DNA of 64,000 nucleotides, from the NCBI GenBank assembly GCA_029204225.1, contig CM055102.1, positions 6,276,820 to 6,340,819 on the forward strand, read 5' to 3'. Under the pieces are notes generated by a model. That model had not been told where the DNA came from. It was given only the letters and a program-made list of their open reading frames with translations, and made no database searches. Origin of the DNA: Diphasiastrum complanatum. Taxonomy: Eukaryota; Streptophyta; Lycopodiopsida; Lycopodiales; Lycopodiaceae. Below, one piece after another: positions 23,515 to 36,261 of the stretch (position 1 is the stretch's first letter; the number at the start of each line of letters is the position of its first letter). The position numbers and the translations under genes were made by a program.

Positions 23515-26500
23515 ATCCAAAAATTGAGTGTATCCACTACCACAAGAAGGGTCATGTAGCCATGGATTGTCGCATGAACCCAAGAAACAAATCAACACAA
23601 AGTAGACAGGAGAACGATAATAGTTCATCCTATGTGGAGGAGCCAGAGAGCTCGAAAATGGGCGAAGAAAGATCGAACAGAAATACTTCGACCGGCTACA
23701 TCTGTTCAGACGTGTGTGCAGCGTCAACACTTGACACACAGGAGATAATCCTAGACTCAGGAGCTACCTCACACTTCGTAACATCAAGACAAATCATGTC
23801 TGATTTTTAAAGTGCAGATCCATCAAGATTTATTGTTCTTGGAGATGGATCCAAATACCAAGTGAATGGTATTGGTTCACTGTGACTCAACATGAATGGC
23901 AGAGACAGACGACTCGAAGCTGTTTTGTTTGTGCCTACACTACAGCAAAACTTTCTTTTTGTGGCAAGAATAGCTGATGCAGGGATGCGTGTGACGTTCT
24001 CAGACGAAGCATGCAACGTTGTTGATGCAAGTACCAGTACCCTGATTACTCAAGGAAGAAGAAAAGACAATCTATATCACTTGAAGGTACGCCTGTCTAC
24101 AAATCAAGTGCATCAGACTCATGATGATTCCCCAGACACTCTATGGCATAGGAGACTTTGCCATATGAATTCAATGGCACTAAACAAGTCATCATGGAGC
24201 AATTACAGGGTGAGCATCTCGAATGCGAATAATTCGACCACCTGTGATGCATGTTTGAAAGGTAAGATATCACGCACTCCATTTGTCAAGGACTCCTCCA
24301 GAACAACCAAGATTCTGGAGTTAGTGCATTTTGACATCTGTGGGTCTTTCAATGTGATCTCAGTAGGAGGCTCGAAACATTATATTACATATATTGATAA
24401 TTACAGTAAATTTGCCAGAGTTATTCACAATAAATCAGAAGCATTTGACAAATTCACCGAGTATGTGAATTGGGAAAAGAGATGCATTGGTAGTAAAGTG
24501 AAACAGATCAGAACAGATCGAGGTGGAGAATACATCTCGAATCAGTTCACTGACTTCTGCAATGATTGTGGTATCATTCACATAAGGACTGCATCTTACA
24601 CACCACACACAACGGTGTTGTAGAAAGAAAGAATAGAACCCTTATGGAAGCTGCCAGATGCATGATGGCATACTCAAAAGCTCCAAGAGTATTGTGGGCT
24701 AAAGCAGTAGCTACAGCTACATACATTTAGAACAGGACATGAAAGTCTGGTGTTCCTCACATGACACCACACAAATTATGGTGGGGTAGAAAACCCAATC
24801 TAACTCACATCAGAATCTTTGGTTGTGCAGCTTTATGCACATATTCCTGATAAGCTTCGAAAAAAGCTTGATGAGAAAGCTGAACAGGGATATCTTGTAG
24901 GATATGACAATAATTCATCATACTACAGAGTCTACATGCTAGAGACGAATACTGTGAAGACAGTCAGAGATGTCAGATTTGATCAGAGCAGAACGATGAT
25001 CCTTTCAGCTATAAAGTTTTTGAAAGAAAGTACTATGATTTGCAAACTGTGACAAAGGGAGCAGAGGATGAACACAAAGACTAAGATTTTCGAGTCGCTT
25101 CGCATTCGAGTGACGAATCAGAAGATGAAAGATTTGAGAGGCAGCCTTCTACTATAGTACCTATAAATCGAGATGGTTCCGGACCTAGCAGACCAGACAA
25201 AGGCAAAGGCATTGCAGTTCTAGGAGGATCTCCTAGAAGGTCGACAAGACAACGAAGAGTGCCAGCAAGATATGTGCCAAACAACTCTGCTTCTATATCA
25301 GAAGAATTCTATGGATTCAATGATGAACCACAGACATTCAAGGAGGCAATTGAATGTCCAAAGAAGGACAAATGGATTCAAGCCATGAACGAGGAGATGG
25401 AATCGATGAGGAAGAATCAGGTATGGATATTACATCCATTACCAGATAAGCGAAAGACTGTGAAATGCAAATGGCTATACAAGCTAAAGTATGGACCAGA
25501 TGGAGGTGTCTCAAAGTATAAGGCAAGACTTGTAGCGAAGGGATTCTCTTAGAGATATGGTTTTGACTATTCTAAGACCTTCTCTCCTGTCGTGAAACAT
25601 TTGTCCCTACATTTACTATTTGCATATGCAGCTGCTTATGACCTCAGGAATTACATTGTGGACAAGAAGACAACGTTCTTGCATGGTGAGCTAGATGAGG
25701 AGGTCTACATGGATCAACCCCCAAGATATGTCTTGAATTCACTTCCTACTTATGCATGTAGAATGCATAGGAGTATCTATGGTCTGAAGCAGTTAGTTCA
25801 ACAATGGTACAAGAAGAAAGATCAAGCCCTGAAATCCTTGGGATTCAAGCCAGTAATGGATGATTCCAATGTCTATATAAGAATTACAGATGGGAAGATC
25901 ATCATTGTGGTTGTGTATGTGGACAGCACTCCGATACTCTGCAAGAGTGAGAGGCTTATTGTTGAAGTGAAGAATGATATCTCGAAACATTTCGAGATTG
26001 TAGATATGGGAGAAGCCAGATGTTACCTTGGCTTATAGATTGATAGGGACTATGAGGAAGGTAAGTTGTATCTTCATTCCAGATATACCCAAAAAATCCT
26101 AGAAGATTTTGGGATGTTGAATTGCAAAGGAACGAATACTCCAATTCTTGCAGGAATAGTACTGACGAACAAAAATTGTTCAAGGACTAAAGAAGAGAGA
26201 GAATTGATACAGCTCACACCATACAACAAACTGATAGGATCGTTGATGTACCTTGAAGATAACACATGTCCTGACATTGCTTATGTTGTGTTCCAGATGA
26301 GCCAATTTTGCACGAATCCAGGCTCGACACATTGGAAGACTGCAAAATGAATTTTGCAATATCTTCAATTAACAAAATATTTTGGTTTGTGTTATTGTCA
26401 TGATGCAGGATTCGAGATGCTTTCCTATAGCGATGCTAGCTGGGCATCCCTCAAGGACGACTGTAAAAGTGTCTCGGGAGGATGCACCATTGCGTCAGGG

Positions 26501-26852
26501 CAGCAATTCTCTGGGTCAGCAAGAAGCAGACCATTGTGGCTCAATCATCTTGTGAAGCAGAGTACGTTGCGGTAGCAAAGATGGCCAACGAAATAATTTG
26601 GCTCAGACAGTTCCTTGACGAATTGGGTGAATCGAGGAATGAACCTCTGGTTTTGCATATGGACAACACATCTGCAATACATCTGACAAAAGACCTTGTG
26701 TTTCACTCAAGGACGAAACACATTGCGATCAAGTACCACTTGATAAGGGATCTGATTGGGAAGAAGATGTTGCAAACTACCTTCATTGGAACAAAGGAGA
26801 TGGTAGCTGACATTTTCACAAAAATCTTAGACAAAGGCCTATCTGAGAAATA
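23515..26852 (+). pseudogene. Copia remnant B: zinc knuckle to RNase H
   Basis: It starts in a CCHC knuckle (IECIHYHKKGHVAMDC, one Cys replaced). Protease follows (ILDSGATSHF) near 23750, then GAG_pre-integrase (DTLWHRRLCHMN, CDACLKGK) at 24130-24270. Integrase core has VHFDIC and RTDRGGEY but a broken third catalytic block near 24610. Integrase C-terminal homology is at 24800-25010. RT is at 25320-26035 with KARLVAKGFS then a stop, and the active-site box reads YVDS instead of YVDD at about 25915. RNase H spans 26410-26850 (SDASWASL, SCEAEY, DNTSAIH, MVADIFTK). At least eight stops or frameshifts. A polypurine tract GAGAGGGAG at about 26890 leads into the LTR at 26900. No gag or 5' LTR precedes it. 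Confidence 0.88.
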
Positions 26853-26899
26853 GAGGAGCAGTCTTGGTGTCGTCAAGCTATCATGCTTTGAGAGGGAGT

Positions 26900-27600
26900 T
26901 GAAAAAACAAAATATTTCTAATGTCAAAGCTTTGCTAGCTTTCAATCCTAAATTTTTGACAAAAGACGACACGACACGACACGACTCGACATGACATGAC
27001 ACAAAATCATTCGTGCTCCTCAACTGACCAAGAAGATCAACCAAGTACCATGGGGTACACATATTTGATCAAATGTCATGACATCAGCAGAAGTAATCTA
27101 GATCGTGGCTAATCTGTCACTCTTGTAATTCGAGATTAGTTGTAGATATTTAATCTTTCTGATCTAGAAGTTACACGATGCGACACGAAAAAGTTCGTAA
27201 ACTATATACTTTTTGTTTTGATGCATAATACAATATACAGAAGATGAAAATATTTAGAATACATGTCCGCCTGTGAGCGAGACAATTTTGTAGAGGATCT
27301 GTAGATCCAGAATTCCACTAGTAAGCGAGACATTATTTGTGAGAGAACTGTATTTCTCTCACGCCAATGCACTGCATGCAGTGCTCGAAAAATCAGAAGA
27401 TCAACAGATAATATTGTAGTTGTTATGCACATATTAATCTGTATGATTGTATGATCTCGAATGTACTTTTGTTTGATATTATTCGTGTGTCTGATTCACT
27501 TGTTTATTCAATTATGCACTTTGGTTTGATTTTGTTGAATGCTAAATTAATTTGTTAACGTAGATCAGCAGTGTCTGACTACACTCTAAAGGATTGTAGG
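26900..27600 (+). repeat. 3' LTR of Copia remnant B
   Basis: Begins TGAAAAAACAAAAT directly after a purine run. It includes a short CGACA-type repeat at about 26962-27003. The stretch around 27020-27180 is clearly homologous to the LTR at about 38340-38500, both containing GAAGATCAA, CAAGTACCATG and CACTCTTGTAAT. The right edge is not defined; 27600 is approximate. Confidence 0.65.
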
Positions 27601-27808
27601 AATGACATTGCCGACAATGACCAACAGTCATATTTGAATTTCTGACAAACTGATCTCGTTCGCAAATATTTTCGCTTTGCTTCGTGTTTCGTTTCGCTTA
27701 GTTTTGTGGTCTCTATGCTTCCAGTATAAATCAATTTTAGAGCTCACTTAAGTTTCGTTTCGTTTCGTTATCATCTAGATTTCGTCTCGTTTTGTTTTGT
27801 TGTGTTAC

Positions 27809-27935
27809 AGAGCATGATTGATACAACACAAATTATTTGCGAATAGAAATAATTCGAGCTTGTTGAATTATAGAGCCTGAATGATTCAACACGAATTATT
27901 CTTGAACAGAAATAAGTCGAGTTAGCGAAAGTTTC
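27809..27935 (+). repeat. 63-bp degenerate tandem repeat
   Basis: Two units begin AGAGCATGATTGAT at 27809 and AGAGCCTGAATGAT at 27872. Each continues with CAACAC(A/G)AATTATT and AGAAATAA(T/G)TCGAG. It lies in a non-coding, TTCG-rich stretch (about 27660-27960) between two Copia bodies. Confidence 0.75.
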
Positions 27936-27963
27936 ATGAATCATTCGAGAGACTTTTACCAGT

Positions 27964-29836
27964 TTGTCACTAGCCAAGGGCTATAGGATATATGATCCTA
28001 TATCCAAGAAAGTAAAGGTAAGCAAGGATGTACTTTTTGATGAGTCACAATTTGCTAAGAGCTTGTCAAATGGATCTAACCCATTGTGCATTGAAGATCT
28101 TGACAAACCCGAGGAGGATCTTGACAAACCCGAGGATATAGACATGGATCCAAGTCAAAAGGGGCCAAGAAGATCATCAAGAAGCAAGGCTGAGCCCTCG
28201 AAGCTCACCTATGTGGACAAGGGAAAGAAAAGGAAGACTCTACACCTTCTGCCTCTTACTCCTTCTTAGCTACATTGCTTGAAGAACCATCATCTTTTGA
28301 AGAAGCATATAAATCTAAAGTTTGAAGAGATGCAATGCAAGTAGAGTATGATGCATTAGAAGAAAATCATACTTGGAATCTTGTAAATCTTTCAAGAGGA
28401 AAGAAACCACTTACATGTAAGTGGATTTATAGAATAAAATACAATCAAGATGGATCTATTAGTAAGTACAAAGCTAGGGTTGTTGCTAAGGGATTTCTTC
28501 AAATAAAAGGATTGGATTATGAAGAAACATTTGCACCTATAGCTAAGCTTGTAACTATTAGATTAATCATTTGCATTGCTACTTTGTTCAAGTGGGATCT
28601 CTACCAAATGGATGTGACAAATGGCTTCTTGAATGGCTTCTTAGAAGAGGAAATCTACATGATGCAACCCGAGGGCTTCACCAAGGTTGGTGAGGAGCAA
28701 AAGGTGTGCTACTTAAGGAAGAGCCTATATGGCTTGAAGCAAGCACCTAGAGCTTGGAACTCTAGGTTGCATGATTTTCTCTATTCTCTTGGCTTTGTAC
28801 TAAGTGCTTATGAACCTTCTTTATATTTCAAATGTAATGAAGGAATAATCATCATTTTGGTACTTTATGTTGATGACATCATTTTGACAGGAAATGATGA
28901 TGAAGGCATAAGCAAAGTAAAAGTTGATTTATTTAGTGAGTTCAAGATGGTAGATCTAGACTTCCTAAAGTTTATACTTGGGATAGAAGTGTCTAGAAGT
29001 AGCAATTATACTTTCATAAGTCAATCTAAGTATGCTACTTCCATTCTTGAAAGATTTGGTTATGAAAGATTGTAAGGGGATTGACACCCCTATGGAGCAT
29101 GTTGTGAAAGCAACTAATGAAGGTGATGAAGCATCCTTTGAGGACATCACCCTCTTTAGGAAGCTTATAGGCTCTCTAATCTATTTGAACATCACTAGAC
29201 CTGACTTAAGTTTTTGTGTAAGCAAGTTGAGTCAAAGTATGCAAGCTCCTTTAGTTCATCATTGGAAAAGTGCCAAAAGAGTACTTAGATATGTTTCTAG
29301 TACTAGATTTTTTGGCATACTTTATGAAGGATCTAACTTGCACTTGAGAGCCTACTCGAATTTAGATTTTGCAGGTGACAAGATGGATAGGAAGTCCATT
29401 AGTGCATTTGCAACATTTCTTTGTGGAGGAGTAATGTCTTGGCTTTCCAAAAAGCAAGATAACAATCTCACTATCTTCTTGTGAAGCCGAGTACAAGGCA
29501 TTGACTTCAACAACCTAAGAGCTCCTATGGCTAAGAAGACTCTTGATGGAACTACATGTGCTAGAGGCCAAGGAGATCCCTTACATATTTTGTGACAATC
29601 AAGCTTCTCAACAAATTGCTTCAAATTCTATCTTTCATGCTAGAACAAAGCATATTGAGACAGCTCATCACTTTGTAAGGGAGAAGGTACAATCCAAGGA
29701 GGTGCAACTACATCATGTACCATCATTCGAATGCATAGCTGATATCTTAACCAAGCCATTGTCCAAAGATCCATTTTTTAAGTTAAGATATGCTCTTGGA
29801 ATTGTAGATAGATGTACATTAGATTTGCCAAGTTAG
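27964..29836 (+). pseudogene. Copia remnant C: integrase C-terminus, RT and RNase H
   Basis: Starts in the integrase C-terminal block (AKGYRIYDPISKKVKVSKDV) and a linker with an EDLDKPE repeat. It breaks at 28267 and resumes with an RT at 28335-29075 that keeps its key motifs (KYKARVVAKGF, QMDVTNGFLNG, YVDDIILTG). A frame change near 29065 leads to the RNase H part at 29070-29484 (RPDLSF, SWLSKKQ), then another break, then CDNQASQQIA and CIADILTKPLSKD to a stop at about 29834. Only three frame breaks affect the RT-RNase H part, so it is younger than remnants A and B. Gag, protease and the integrase core are missing on the 5' side. A purine tract precedes the LTR at 29848. Confidence 0.9.
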
Positions 29837-29847
29837 AAGTGAGGAGG

Positions 29848-30676
29848 TGTTGAAAATTGTCACTTCTCACTTGACATTGGTTATTGTAAATATTGATCAA
29901 ACATTAGAATAATGTTGAAGATCTGATTTCACACATGTGGAGCCTGTTCCCACGTGTGAAATAATGTACTTTTCATACTTGTATATATCTTAATTGATTC
30001 TGTATCAATCTAGTTAGTGTGAACATGATATGACTAGCTTTTTAGTCAAGTTGACTAGTCACCTAGAAATGAGCCTTTCCTTGCATGTGCATGAGTAAAT
30101 GTTCCACATGGCAAGTGGATTTTCACACGTGTGTATAGAGTACTAGAAGTTAAGAGTTGACCATTTTTCTTAGATCCTATTTTGTAGGGAATATTCCTAT
30201 ATTCTAGGAGACTAGTTTTTTGGATTTTAGCCATATTCTAGAAGGTCAACTTTTGGATAAGGATCAAGGATGGATCAAATGGATAGATCTGAGTGACGTG
30301 GCACTCTTCACATGTGTGAAGACCTGCTGGACTGTATCAGACTCATGGATATACTTGATCCATAAAAGGACCATCATTTTGCTAAGAAGATTGATGAGAC
30401 TTTTGCATTCTACACTTTTGTGAGATTTCTAGTCATTTGTCTTGTGATTTCTATGAGTGATTGCTATCTAGGGCTATTGTACTTTTTGTTTCAGGTGCAG
30501 GCCATATTGTGGGAAGTACTCCACACGTGTGAGGCCGCTCTCACTAATTTATGATGTGTTGATCCATTGCTCTTGCTTAAATCCATGTGCAATGAATCTA
30601 GATCAAGATCTAATGTGTTGAACTTGATAGATCCATTGATTAAGCAAACAATAACTCTCTATAATTGTTAAGTACA
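29848..30676 (+). repeat. 3' LTR of Copia remnant C
   Basis: Begins TGTTGAAAATTGTCAC directly after GAGGAGG. It carries three CACACGTGTG or CACATGTG motifs (about 29930, 30125, 30310) like the LTRs of the complete element, whose start on its own strand is TGTGAAAATTGTCAAC. The right edge is set at the last plausible CA (GTACA) and is approximate. Confidence 0.6.
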
Positions 30677-30679
30677 ATC

Positions 30680-31165
30680 ATTATTGTCCTAAAAATTGTA
30701 AAATTTATCAAGTAGTTCGCCATTTTATTTGATAGGTACTCTCCCCCTGAATCAGATCGCAAGACCTTGATTCTCTGACCAGTCTGGTTCTTAGTATATT
30801 GCTTGATTCTTTGAAGCAATTGAATGCTTCTAACTTGTTCTTTATTAACATAATTTTGGTGAACCGAGAGTAGTCATCAATGAATGTGATAGAATAAAGA
30901 GCTTGACCCAAAGAGAGTATGCTCATTGGACCACATAAGTCACTGTGAATTAGTGCAGAATGGACTTCGCTCTCTTGGCTTGTCCTCTTGGAATCTTTGT
31001 TTTAGGTTGTTTCCCTAATAAACAATTTTCACAAACATTTTGATTAGTTGTGGTAACAACATCAATATTCATGTCATTGACCATACTATTATGATGCATG
31101 TACAAGATTGACCTCATGTTTAAATGACCTAGTCTTTGATGCCAAACTGAAAATGCAAATTCTAG
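30680..31165 (-). pseudogene. Copia integrase fragment
   Basis: The - strand contains HLNMRSI and CENCLLGKQPK (zinc region of integrase) at about 31000-31140, then the core with YSITFIDDYSRFTKIMLIK at about 30850 and RSDSGGEYLSNKM at about 30730. It therefore keeps the second catalytic Asp but ends before the third residue. A frame break separates the zinc part from the core. The fragment is cut on its right by the element starting at 31177 and on its left by the LTR of remnant C. Confidence 0.75.
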
Positions 31166-31176
31166 CAGGCACCTTC

Positions 31177-31447
31177 ACTTAGAATTTGCTTTGCACAGGA
31201 ACACATATCATGCTACACAGTAACACAGACAAAAAACACTCTCCACTGCAAGCTCACATAGCAACTATATTTCTCAAAATGAAATTACACTGTACATATA
31301 GTTGTTCACTCAAGCAACCCATGCATGACCCAGGTTGCCGTTGGCGGGATGCGTGTCCCGTCGACTTGCCTCGCAAGGCCAACTGATCCTTATTCACTGA
31401 TAGGACCCACAGTATAGTAGCACAATGATTATACTTTAATTCTAACT
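31177..31447 (-). repeat. 3' LTR, AGTT...AAGT type
   Basis: 271 bases, starting ACTTAGAATT and ending AATTCTAACT on the + strand. It is very similar to 35330-35604, with about two dozen visible differences and a 4-bp length difference. An ordinary purine tract adjoins its inner edge. Confidence 0.88.
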
Positions 31448-31501
31448 CTCTCCCTTAAAGTTGAGTCTGCTTTTTATACAATCATATACATAGTTTTAAA
31501 G

Positions 31502-34059
31502 TCAACAAACTTTAAGTACAGAAAGCTTTGATCTAAACTTATCAAACTTTTCTCCAACAAGTGGCTTAGTGAAAATATCAGCTAGTTGTTCTTCTGTGCT
31601 ACAATGAACAACATGAATTTCACGACTCAACAGCCTCTCACGTATAAAGTGATACTGAATCTCAATGTGTTTAGTTCTCACATGGAACATTGGATTCTTT
31701 GCTAGCTGAATGCCACTTTGACTGTTGCTATGTAATGTCGTGGGATTTTCTTGCTTCATGCCAACTTCTTCCAAGATTTGTCTCAACCATATAGCTTCTT
31801 GTGCTGCACTACACATTGCCTTATACTCTGCTTCTGTGGTGGATAGAGCAATTGTACTTTGCTTTTTACTAGACCAGGAAATGCAACTACCACAAACCTG
31901 GAACACATACCTTGTGGTGGATCTACGATAATCATAGTCACCTCCCCAATCCGCATCCACATAGCCACACAACTCAGGTAAACCATCATGCTTCCTTTAA
32001 ATCAAGCCATAATTTGAAGTGCCTTTCACATAACGCAAAATGCGCATGTTAAGGTAAATCAAGCTCCTTACTAACTATCTATACAGCGTAGCATCAAATG
32101 ACTGTGACTCATCAAACTTAGAAAGCTTTTTACCTGGTTCAATAGGAGTATTTACTGGTTTGCAATCCTGCAACCTAAACCTGTGCAGCAACTCTTTGAC
32201 ATAATTCACATGTGTTAAACCCACTTCGTGTCCTTTTTGTCACACCTCTACTCCAAGGCAATAATGCATCAGGCTGAGATCTGTCATCTCGAATTGTTCC
32301 ATGAGGTCTTTCTTGATCATGTCTATCATCTCTTGATTATTTCCCGTAATAATCAAGTCATCAACATAAAGAGCAATCAAAGCAACCATACCATCAAAGC
32401 ATAAGACATATAGATTTCGATCAGAATCTGTCTGCATTTCGATTTGATGTATGTTCCCTCTTGAATAGGCAGCAGTGTGAAGATCTCATGGCCTCTTTCA
32501 TCTTTCAGTCCAGGGAATGTGGACTCGTCAAACTTCACATCTCTAGTATAAATCTGTGTGGATTAAATCCATGATGTTCTTTGCTCTTGCAAAACCCCCT
32601 TTATTGGACTTCTCTCGATGTTGCTTCCCATATACACAACATTCGCACATCGATTTCAAGTAATCTTCTATGGTAGGCAATCATGTTACCATCTCCAATT
32701 TTCTCATCAAACTAAGACTTTCCAAGTTCAAGTGACCAAGCCTCTTATGCCACAACTCAGTTTGCGATGTAATGGATGATACAAGTCCATGTTGCCCCTT
32801 GATTGTAACATTCAACCTGTACGATTTTGTATTGGGCTCTCTTACTCCATCTGCAATAACTTTGAACTTTTGGTTCACATCCTTCACAAAGCAACGATCA
32901 TGGACGAATTCTACTTTCAACTTTTGATTAGTAATGACTCCAACAAAAAGTAGATTTTTCTTCAAACCTGGTACGTAAAGTACCTCCCTGATCCTCCTGC
33001 TTTTGCCATCAGGTAGTTGGACTGAAACGATGCCTATCCCCTTGATCATGCACACCTCGCCATTTGCTTGTGAAACGGACGTTCCATTATCCAACACTTT
33101 CATGCTACCGAACCAATTCTTGTTACCTATCATGTGTCTTGTGGCTCCCAAGTCAATATACCACGCTTGATCATCTTGATAAGATGACAATGCAGATATG
33201 AAGATGCTAGAGTCTTCAATCTCACCCTCATTGACAAGGTTACTTGCTTGTTTTGGTTTTCCCTTGCCTTGTTCCGCCAGGAATTTGCGACATTCACTCT
33301 TCCAATGGCCCTTTTTACCACAATGGAAGCACTTGTCTTTCTTCTTGGACTTACTAGAAGATCCCTCATCCTCCTGAGATTTGACAAATTGTTGCTTAGA
33401 CTTATTCTTGCCCTTGCCCTTGCCTTGTTTTTGGCGTGTCGCATGTGCCTGATCGTCAATGTTTTGACGTCTAGCTTTCACCATTTCTCACCGTTGCTCT
33501 TCCTGCATCAAGATTCATGTGAGATCATCAAAGGTTGGCAATCTTTCTCTTGATGCTATTCTGCTCACAAACATCTGATAGGGTTCTGCAATGCCACACA
33601 ATGCATTGTGCACCGGCTCCACATCACGTATGCACTCACCAATAGAATGCAGTTCATCCCTCATTGTCTTAATTCTGGTCATGTACGTCTGAATGTGCTC
33701 TCCTTGTTCCATTCGGGCACTATTCAGCTTTGACTTCATAAACATGATTCTTGATAGATTTGACGTCTCGAACTGCTCCTTTAGCACATCCCATGTCTGT
33801 CTGGGTGTAACAGCATCACAAATGTGGGTAATGATGTGATCCTTCATTGACAAGTTAATGAAGGTCAAAGCTTTTCTCATCTTTTGTCGAACACTTTGAT
33901 ATCTGCTTCATTTGGCGGCCTTCTCTCATCACCTGTGACGACTTCTCACACATCTTTCTCCATTAGTATGTTTTTCATTTCGAATTTCCACACTGCATAG
34001 TTGGAAATCCCGTCCAATTTGCTACTTTCACTCAAAATGGACTCTCCCATGTTTGCCAT
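31502..34059 (-). pseudogene. Deleted gag-pol of the AGTT-type Copia element
   Basis: The gag ATG is at 34059 (MANMGESILSESSKLDG), with an early TGA within about 40 codons. UBN2-type gag continues at 33515-33880. The zinc knuckle CFHCGKKGHWKSEC is intact near 33320. The protease site reads WYIDLGATRHM, so the Ser of DSG is Leu. GAG_pre-integrase ends at HKRLGHLN near 32710. The integrase core and N-terminal RT are missing between about 32460 and 32680. RT resumes with LYVDDLIITGN near 32350, then breaks. RNase H is complete at 31502-31972 ([32 protein letters not shown]). Not autonomous: no integrase, damaged protease. Confidence 0.85.
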
Positions 34060-35317
34060 CGTAAAACTACTTGAAACTTCTGCCGTAGGCTAAAAACAGT
34101 ATGTCGAGGCCAACAGTGATGTCAGAAGTTGAAAATAATGACCTGCACTTTTTTCCTTACTAGGCCACTCACCGCTTTTCCACCAATTTGAAAGTCAAAT
34201 AGGCGTCGCCTTCCAAAATGCACTCAGTCGTCAACTCCCAACTTCCTGCCCAGTGAAATGGTGAAATCACTTTTGGTGCACTCGGAACACTTTCTCCGTT
34301 GCAATCACTCTGTTAAAGGACTAAAAAATAAGGGCTTTTTGAACTTTTGAACTGTTTCTTCACCTTGAAGAAACTTCACCTTTCACATGTGAAGGGACCC
34401 AACTCCAATTTCAGTTTGAAAATTTTTAATGAAGTTGAATGGCCAATCTTCCTTCAATGGCCTTCAGGTCCTTTCAAAGCCCCTTTCACCTCAATCCAAT
34501 GGCTACCTTGGATCCAATGGCCCACAACTATTCTTGGAGGCTCGATCTTTACCACAGATCTATGTGACTGGAGATCCAACAGTCCTGGGCACTTTTGTGC
34601 ACTGATCCACGTGCTTGCAGGCACGTCTCACTTTAGAACACTATGTGTTCTTTGGTTTTGAAGCGCGCAACCAGTCGTCACGGCCTCCACGACCTCTCCT
34701 CCTCTTTCCTGATTTCTTGATTCTTTTCAAGCCAAATCAGCTTGTTCTTGCACAATTTTGGAGCGTTTTCGATCAATCTGAATCTGTAGCTGGCTACGCC
34801 CTATCTCAATGCCCTGGAGAAACTTTTCAGATCTATATTTGGCCTTGGAACGACTGAGAACAACTGGTTTTTCCAACAGTTTTCTGATTTTTACCAAGAA
34901 ACCCTTCTTCAACTCTTTTCTAAGCAATTCTCATCTTTACTCTGAGTTTTTTTCTTACAAATTCAACCTCCTTGAGGTTGCCCTAGTCCTACCAATCTGA
35001 TGGGACTGACGACATACGATTTGGTAAGGATTTCACCACACACGGTTCAACTTTGCAGAGAAAGCTTCAAAACCCCACCGAAGTTGAGAAATTCACAATT
35101 TTTTCAGTTTTTCACCAAATCCTGCCCTGTCAATTGCTATGGCCACTATTACTGCCCTTTGCAGCTCCTCTGCAAATCCCTTTATGCCTAACGACTGACT
35201 ATACAGTGACTTTTCTTTCCATTTTTAGCCCGCCGTAAACCCTGAACTCTCAAAAGACTTCTCTTCTCCTGAAGCTCTCTTCGACGACGATGTTGTATTG
35301 TGTACACTCCCTGTACG
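34060..35317 (-). other. Untranslated leader of the AGTT-type element
   Basis: About 1.26 kb between primer site and gag start. No coding frame with recognisable content was found. Short frames on both strands (up to about 100 codons) have no motif. A CACATGTG motif lies near 34385. Confidence 0.5.
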
Positions 35318-35329
35318 GCTCTGAAACCA

Positions 35330-35604
35330 ACTTAGAATTTGCTTTGCACAGGAACACAGATCATGCTACACAGTAACACAGACAGAAAACACTCTCCACT
35401 GCAAGCTCACATAGCAACTTTATTTCTCAAAATGAAATTACACTGTACATATAGTTGTTCACTCAGGCAACCCATGCATGACCCAAGTTGCCGTTGGTGG
35501 AACGCGTGTCCCATTGACTTGCCTTGTGGCGAGGCCAACTGATTTTTTATCCACTGATAGGACCCACAGTACAGTAGCACAGTGATTCTACTTTAATTCT
35601 AACT
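35330..35604 (-). repeat. 5' LTR, AGTT...AAGT type
   Basis: 275 bases with the same termini. The primer-binding site begins at the very next base on the element strand, so the end of the LTR cannot be shifted to recover a CA terminus. Confidence 0.88.
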
Positions 35605-35775
35605 CCTTCATCTTTTTCGCACCTTCGCGAAAAATGCGACACAGTGACCAAAATCCATTTTTGACCTACCTTAAACATTTTAAGGCACCTTCGGGTTTTT
35701 TCACTTTTTTGCATGGTTCGCATTTTTCCGGGATTTTTGCACCTTCGGGATTTGCATAACTTCTTAAAAGGTACT

Positions 35776-36261
35776 GATGGCAGCCAAAAACAACATCATA
35801 CCAGCCCTACAATAGCACCCTACCACTTTTGGAAACCTCTTAAGATCATACACAAAAGCTTGAAGACAATACACAAAGCAATGCTCTCAATGGAGGAAGA
35901 AACTGTGACAATGATCTATTGACCTCTCTCAACAATACAATAAGTTTCTCCAACCTGTTCTCAACGAATTTCAGCCTAATATAGGTGAGAGAGATGACTC
36001 TTTCTCCTCTCTCTAGAACTTAGGACCCGAATTTAGGGCACCAGTAGCCTAAAATAGCCAATTTTGGCCTATATGTCCAAATAACATGATTTTGGTGTCA
36101 TTTCGAAGGTCCTGAAGTTTGAGACTTCTTCAACATGAAATATATACTAAATAAAAGTATCTAGGCCTCTTTCACACGTGTGAAATGTTAGATCCAAAAC
36201 TATGTACAAAAATTGCCAATTTAGGCCTCAAACTAGCTAGGAAATGTTGACAATTTTCACA
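35776..36261 (-). repeat. Truncated LTR related to the complete Copia element
   Basis: From about CACCCTACCACTTTTGG to AATTTTCACA this aligns with the distal 480 bases of the 655-bp LTRs at 6713 and 12489. It includes the CACACGTGTG motif and the terminal AACTAGCTAGGAAATGTTG. Differences are frequent, so it is an older copy. The TGTGAAAAATAC end is missing. Its preserved outer end abuts + strand Copia coding sequence at 36262 with no purine tract. Confidence 0.75.

Larger units (their letters stand above)
31172..35609 (-). mobile_element. Copia element with non-canonical LTR termini and CCTTC target duplication
   Basis: Two LTRs of 271 and 275 bases (31177-31447 and 35330-35604) are flanked outside by an identical CCTTC (31172-31176 and 35605-35609). 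On the element strand each LTR starts AGTTAGAATT and ends AATTCTAAGT, a near-perfect inverted repeat, in place of the usual TG...CA. The boundaries are fixed independently: primer site TGGTTTCAGAGC directly inside the 5' LTR (35329-35318) and purine tract AAGGGAGAG directly before the 3' LTR (31456-31448). The interior is a deleted gag-pol. It inserted beside an integrase scrap. Confidence 0.88.

Noticed and set aside
26962-27003. CGACA-type repeat as a telomere-like or CRISPR-like array
   Set aside because: Only a few imperfect 5-bp units within an LTR; no spacers and no telomere motif.
34347-34661. 104-codon + strand frame in the leader of the AGTT-type element
   Set aside because: Antisense to the leader, no start context or motif; composition like surrounding non-coding DNA.
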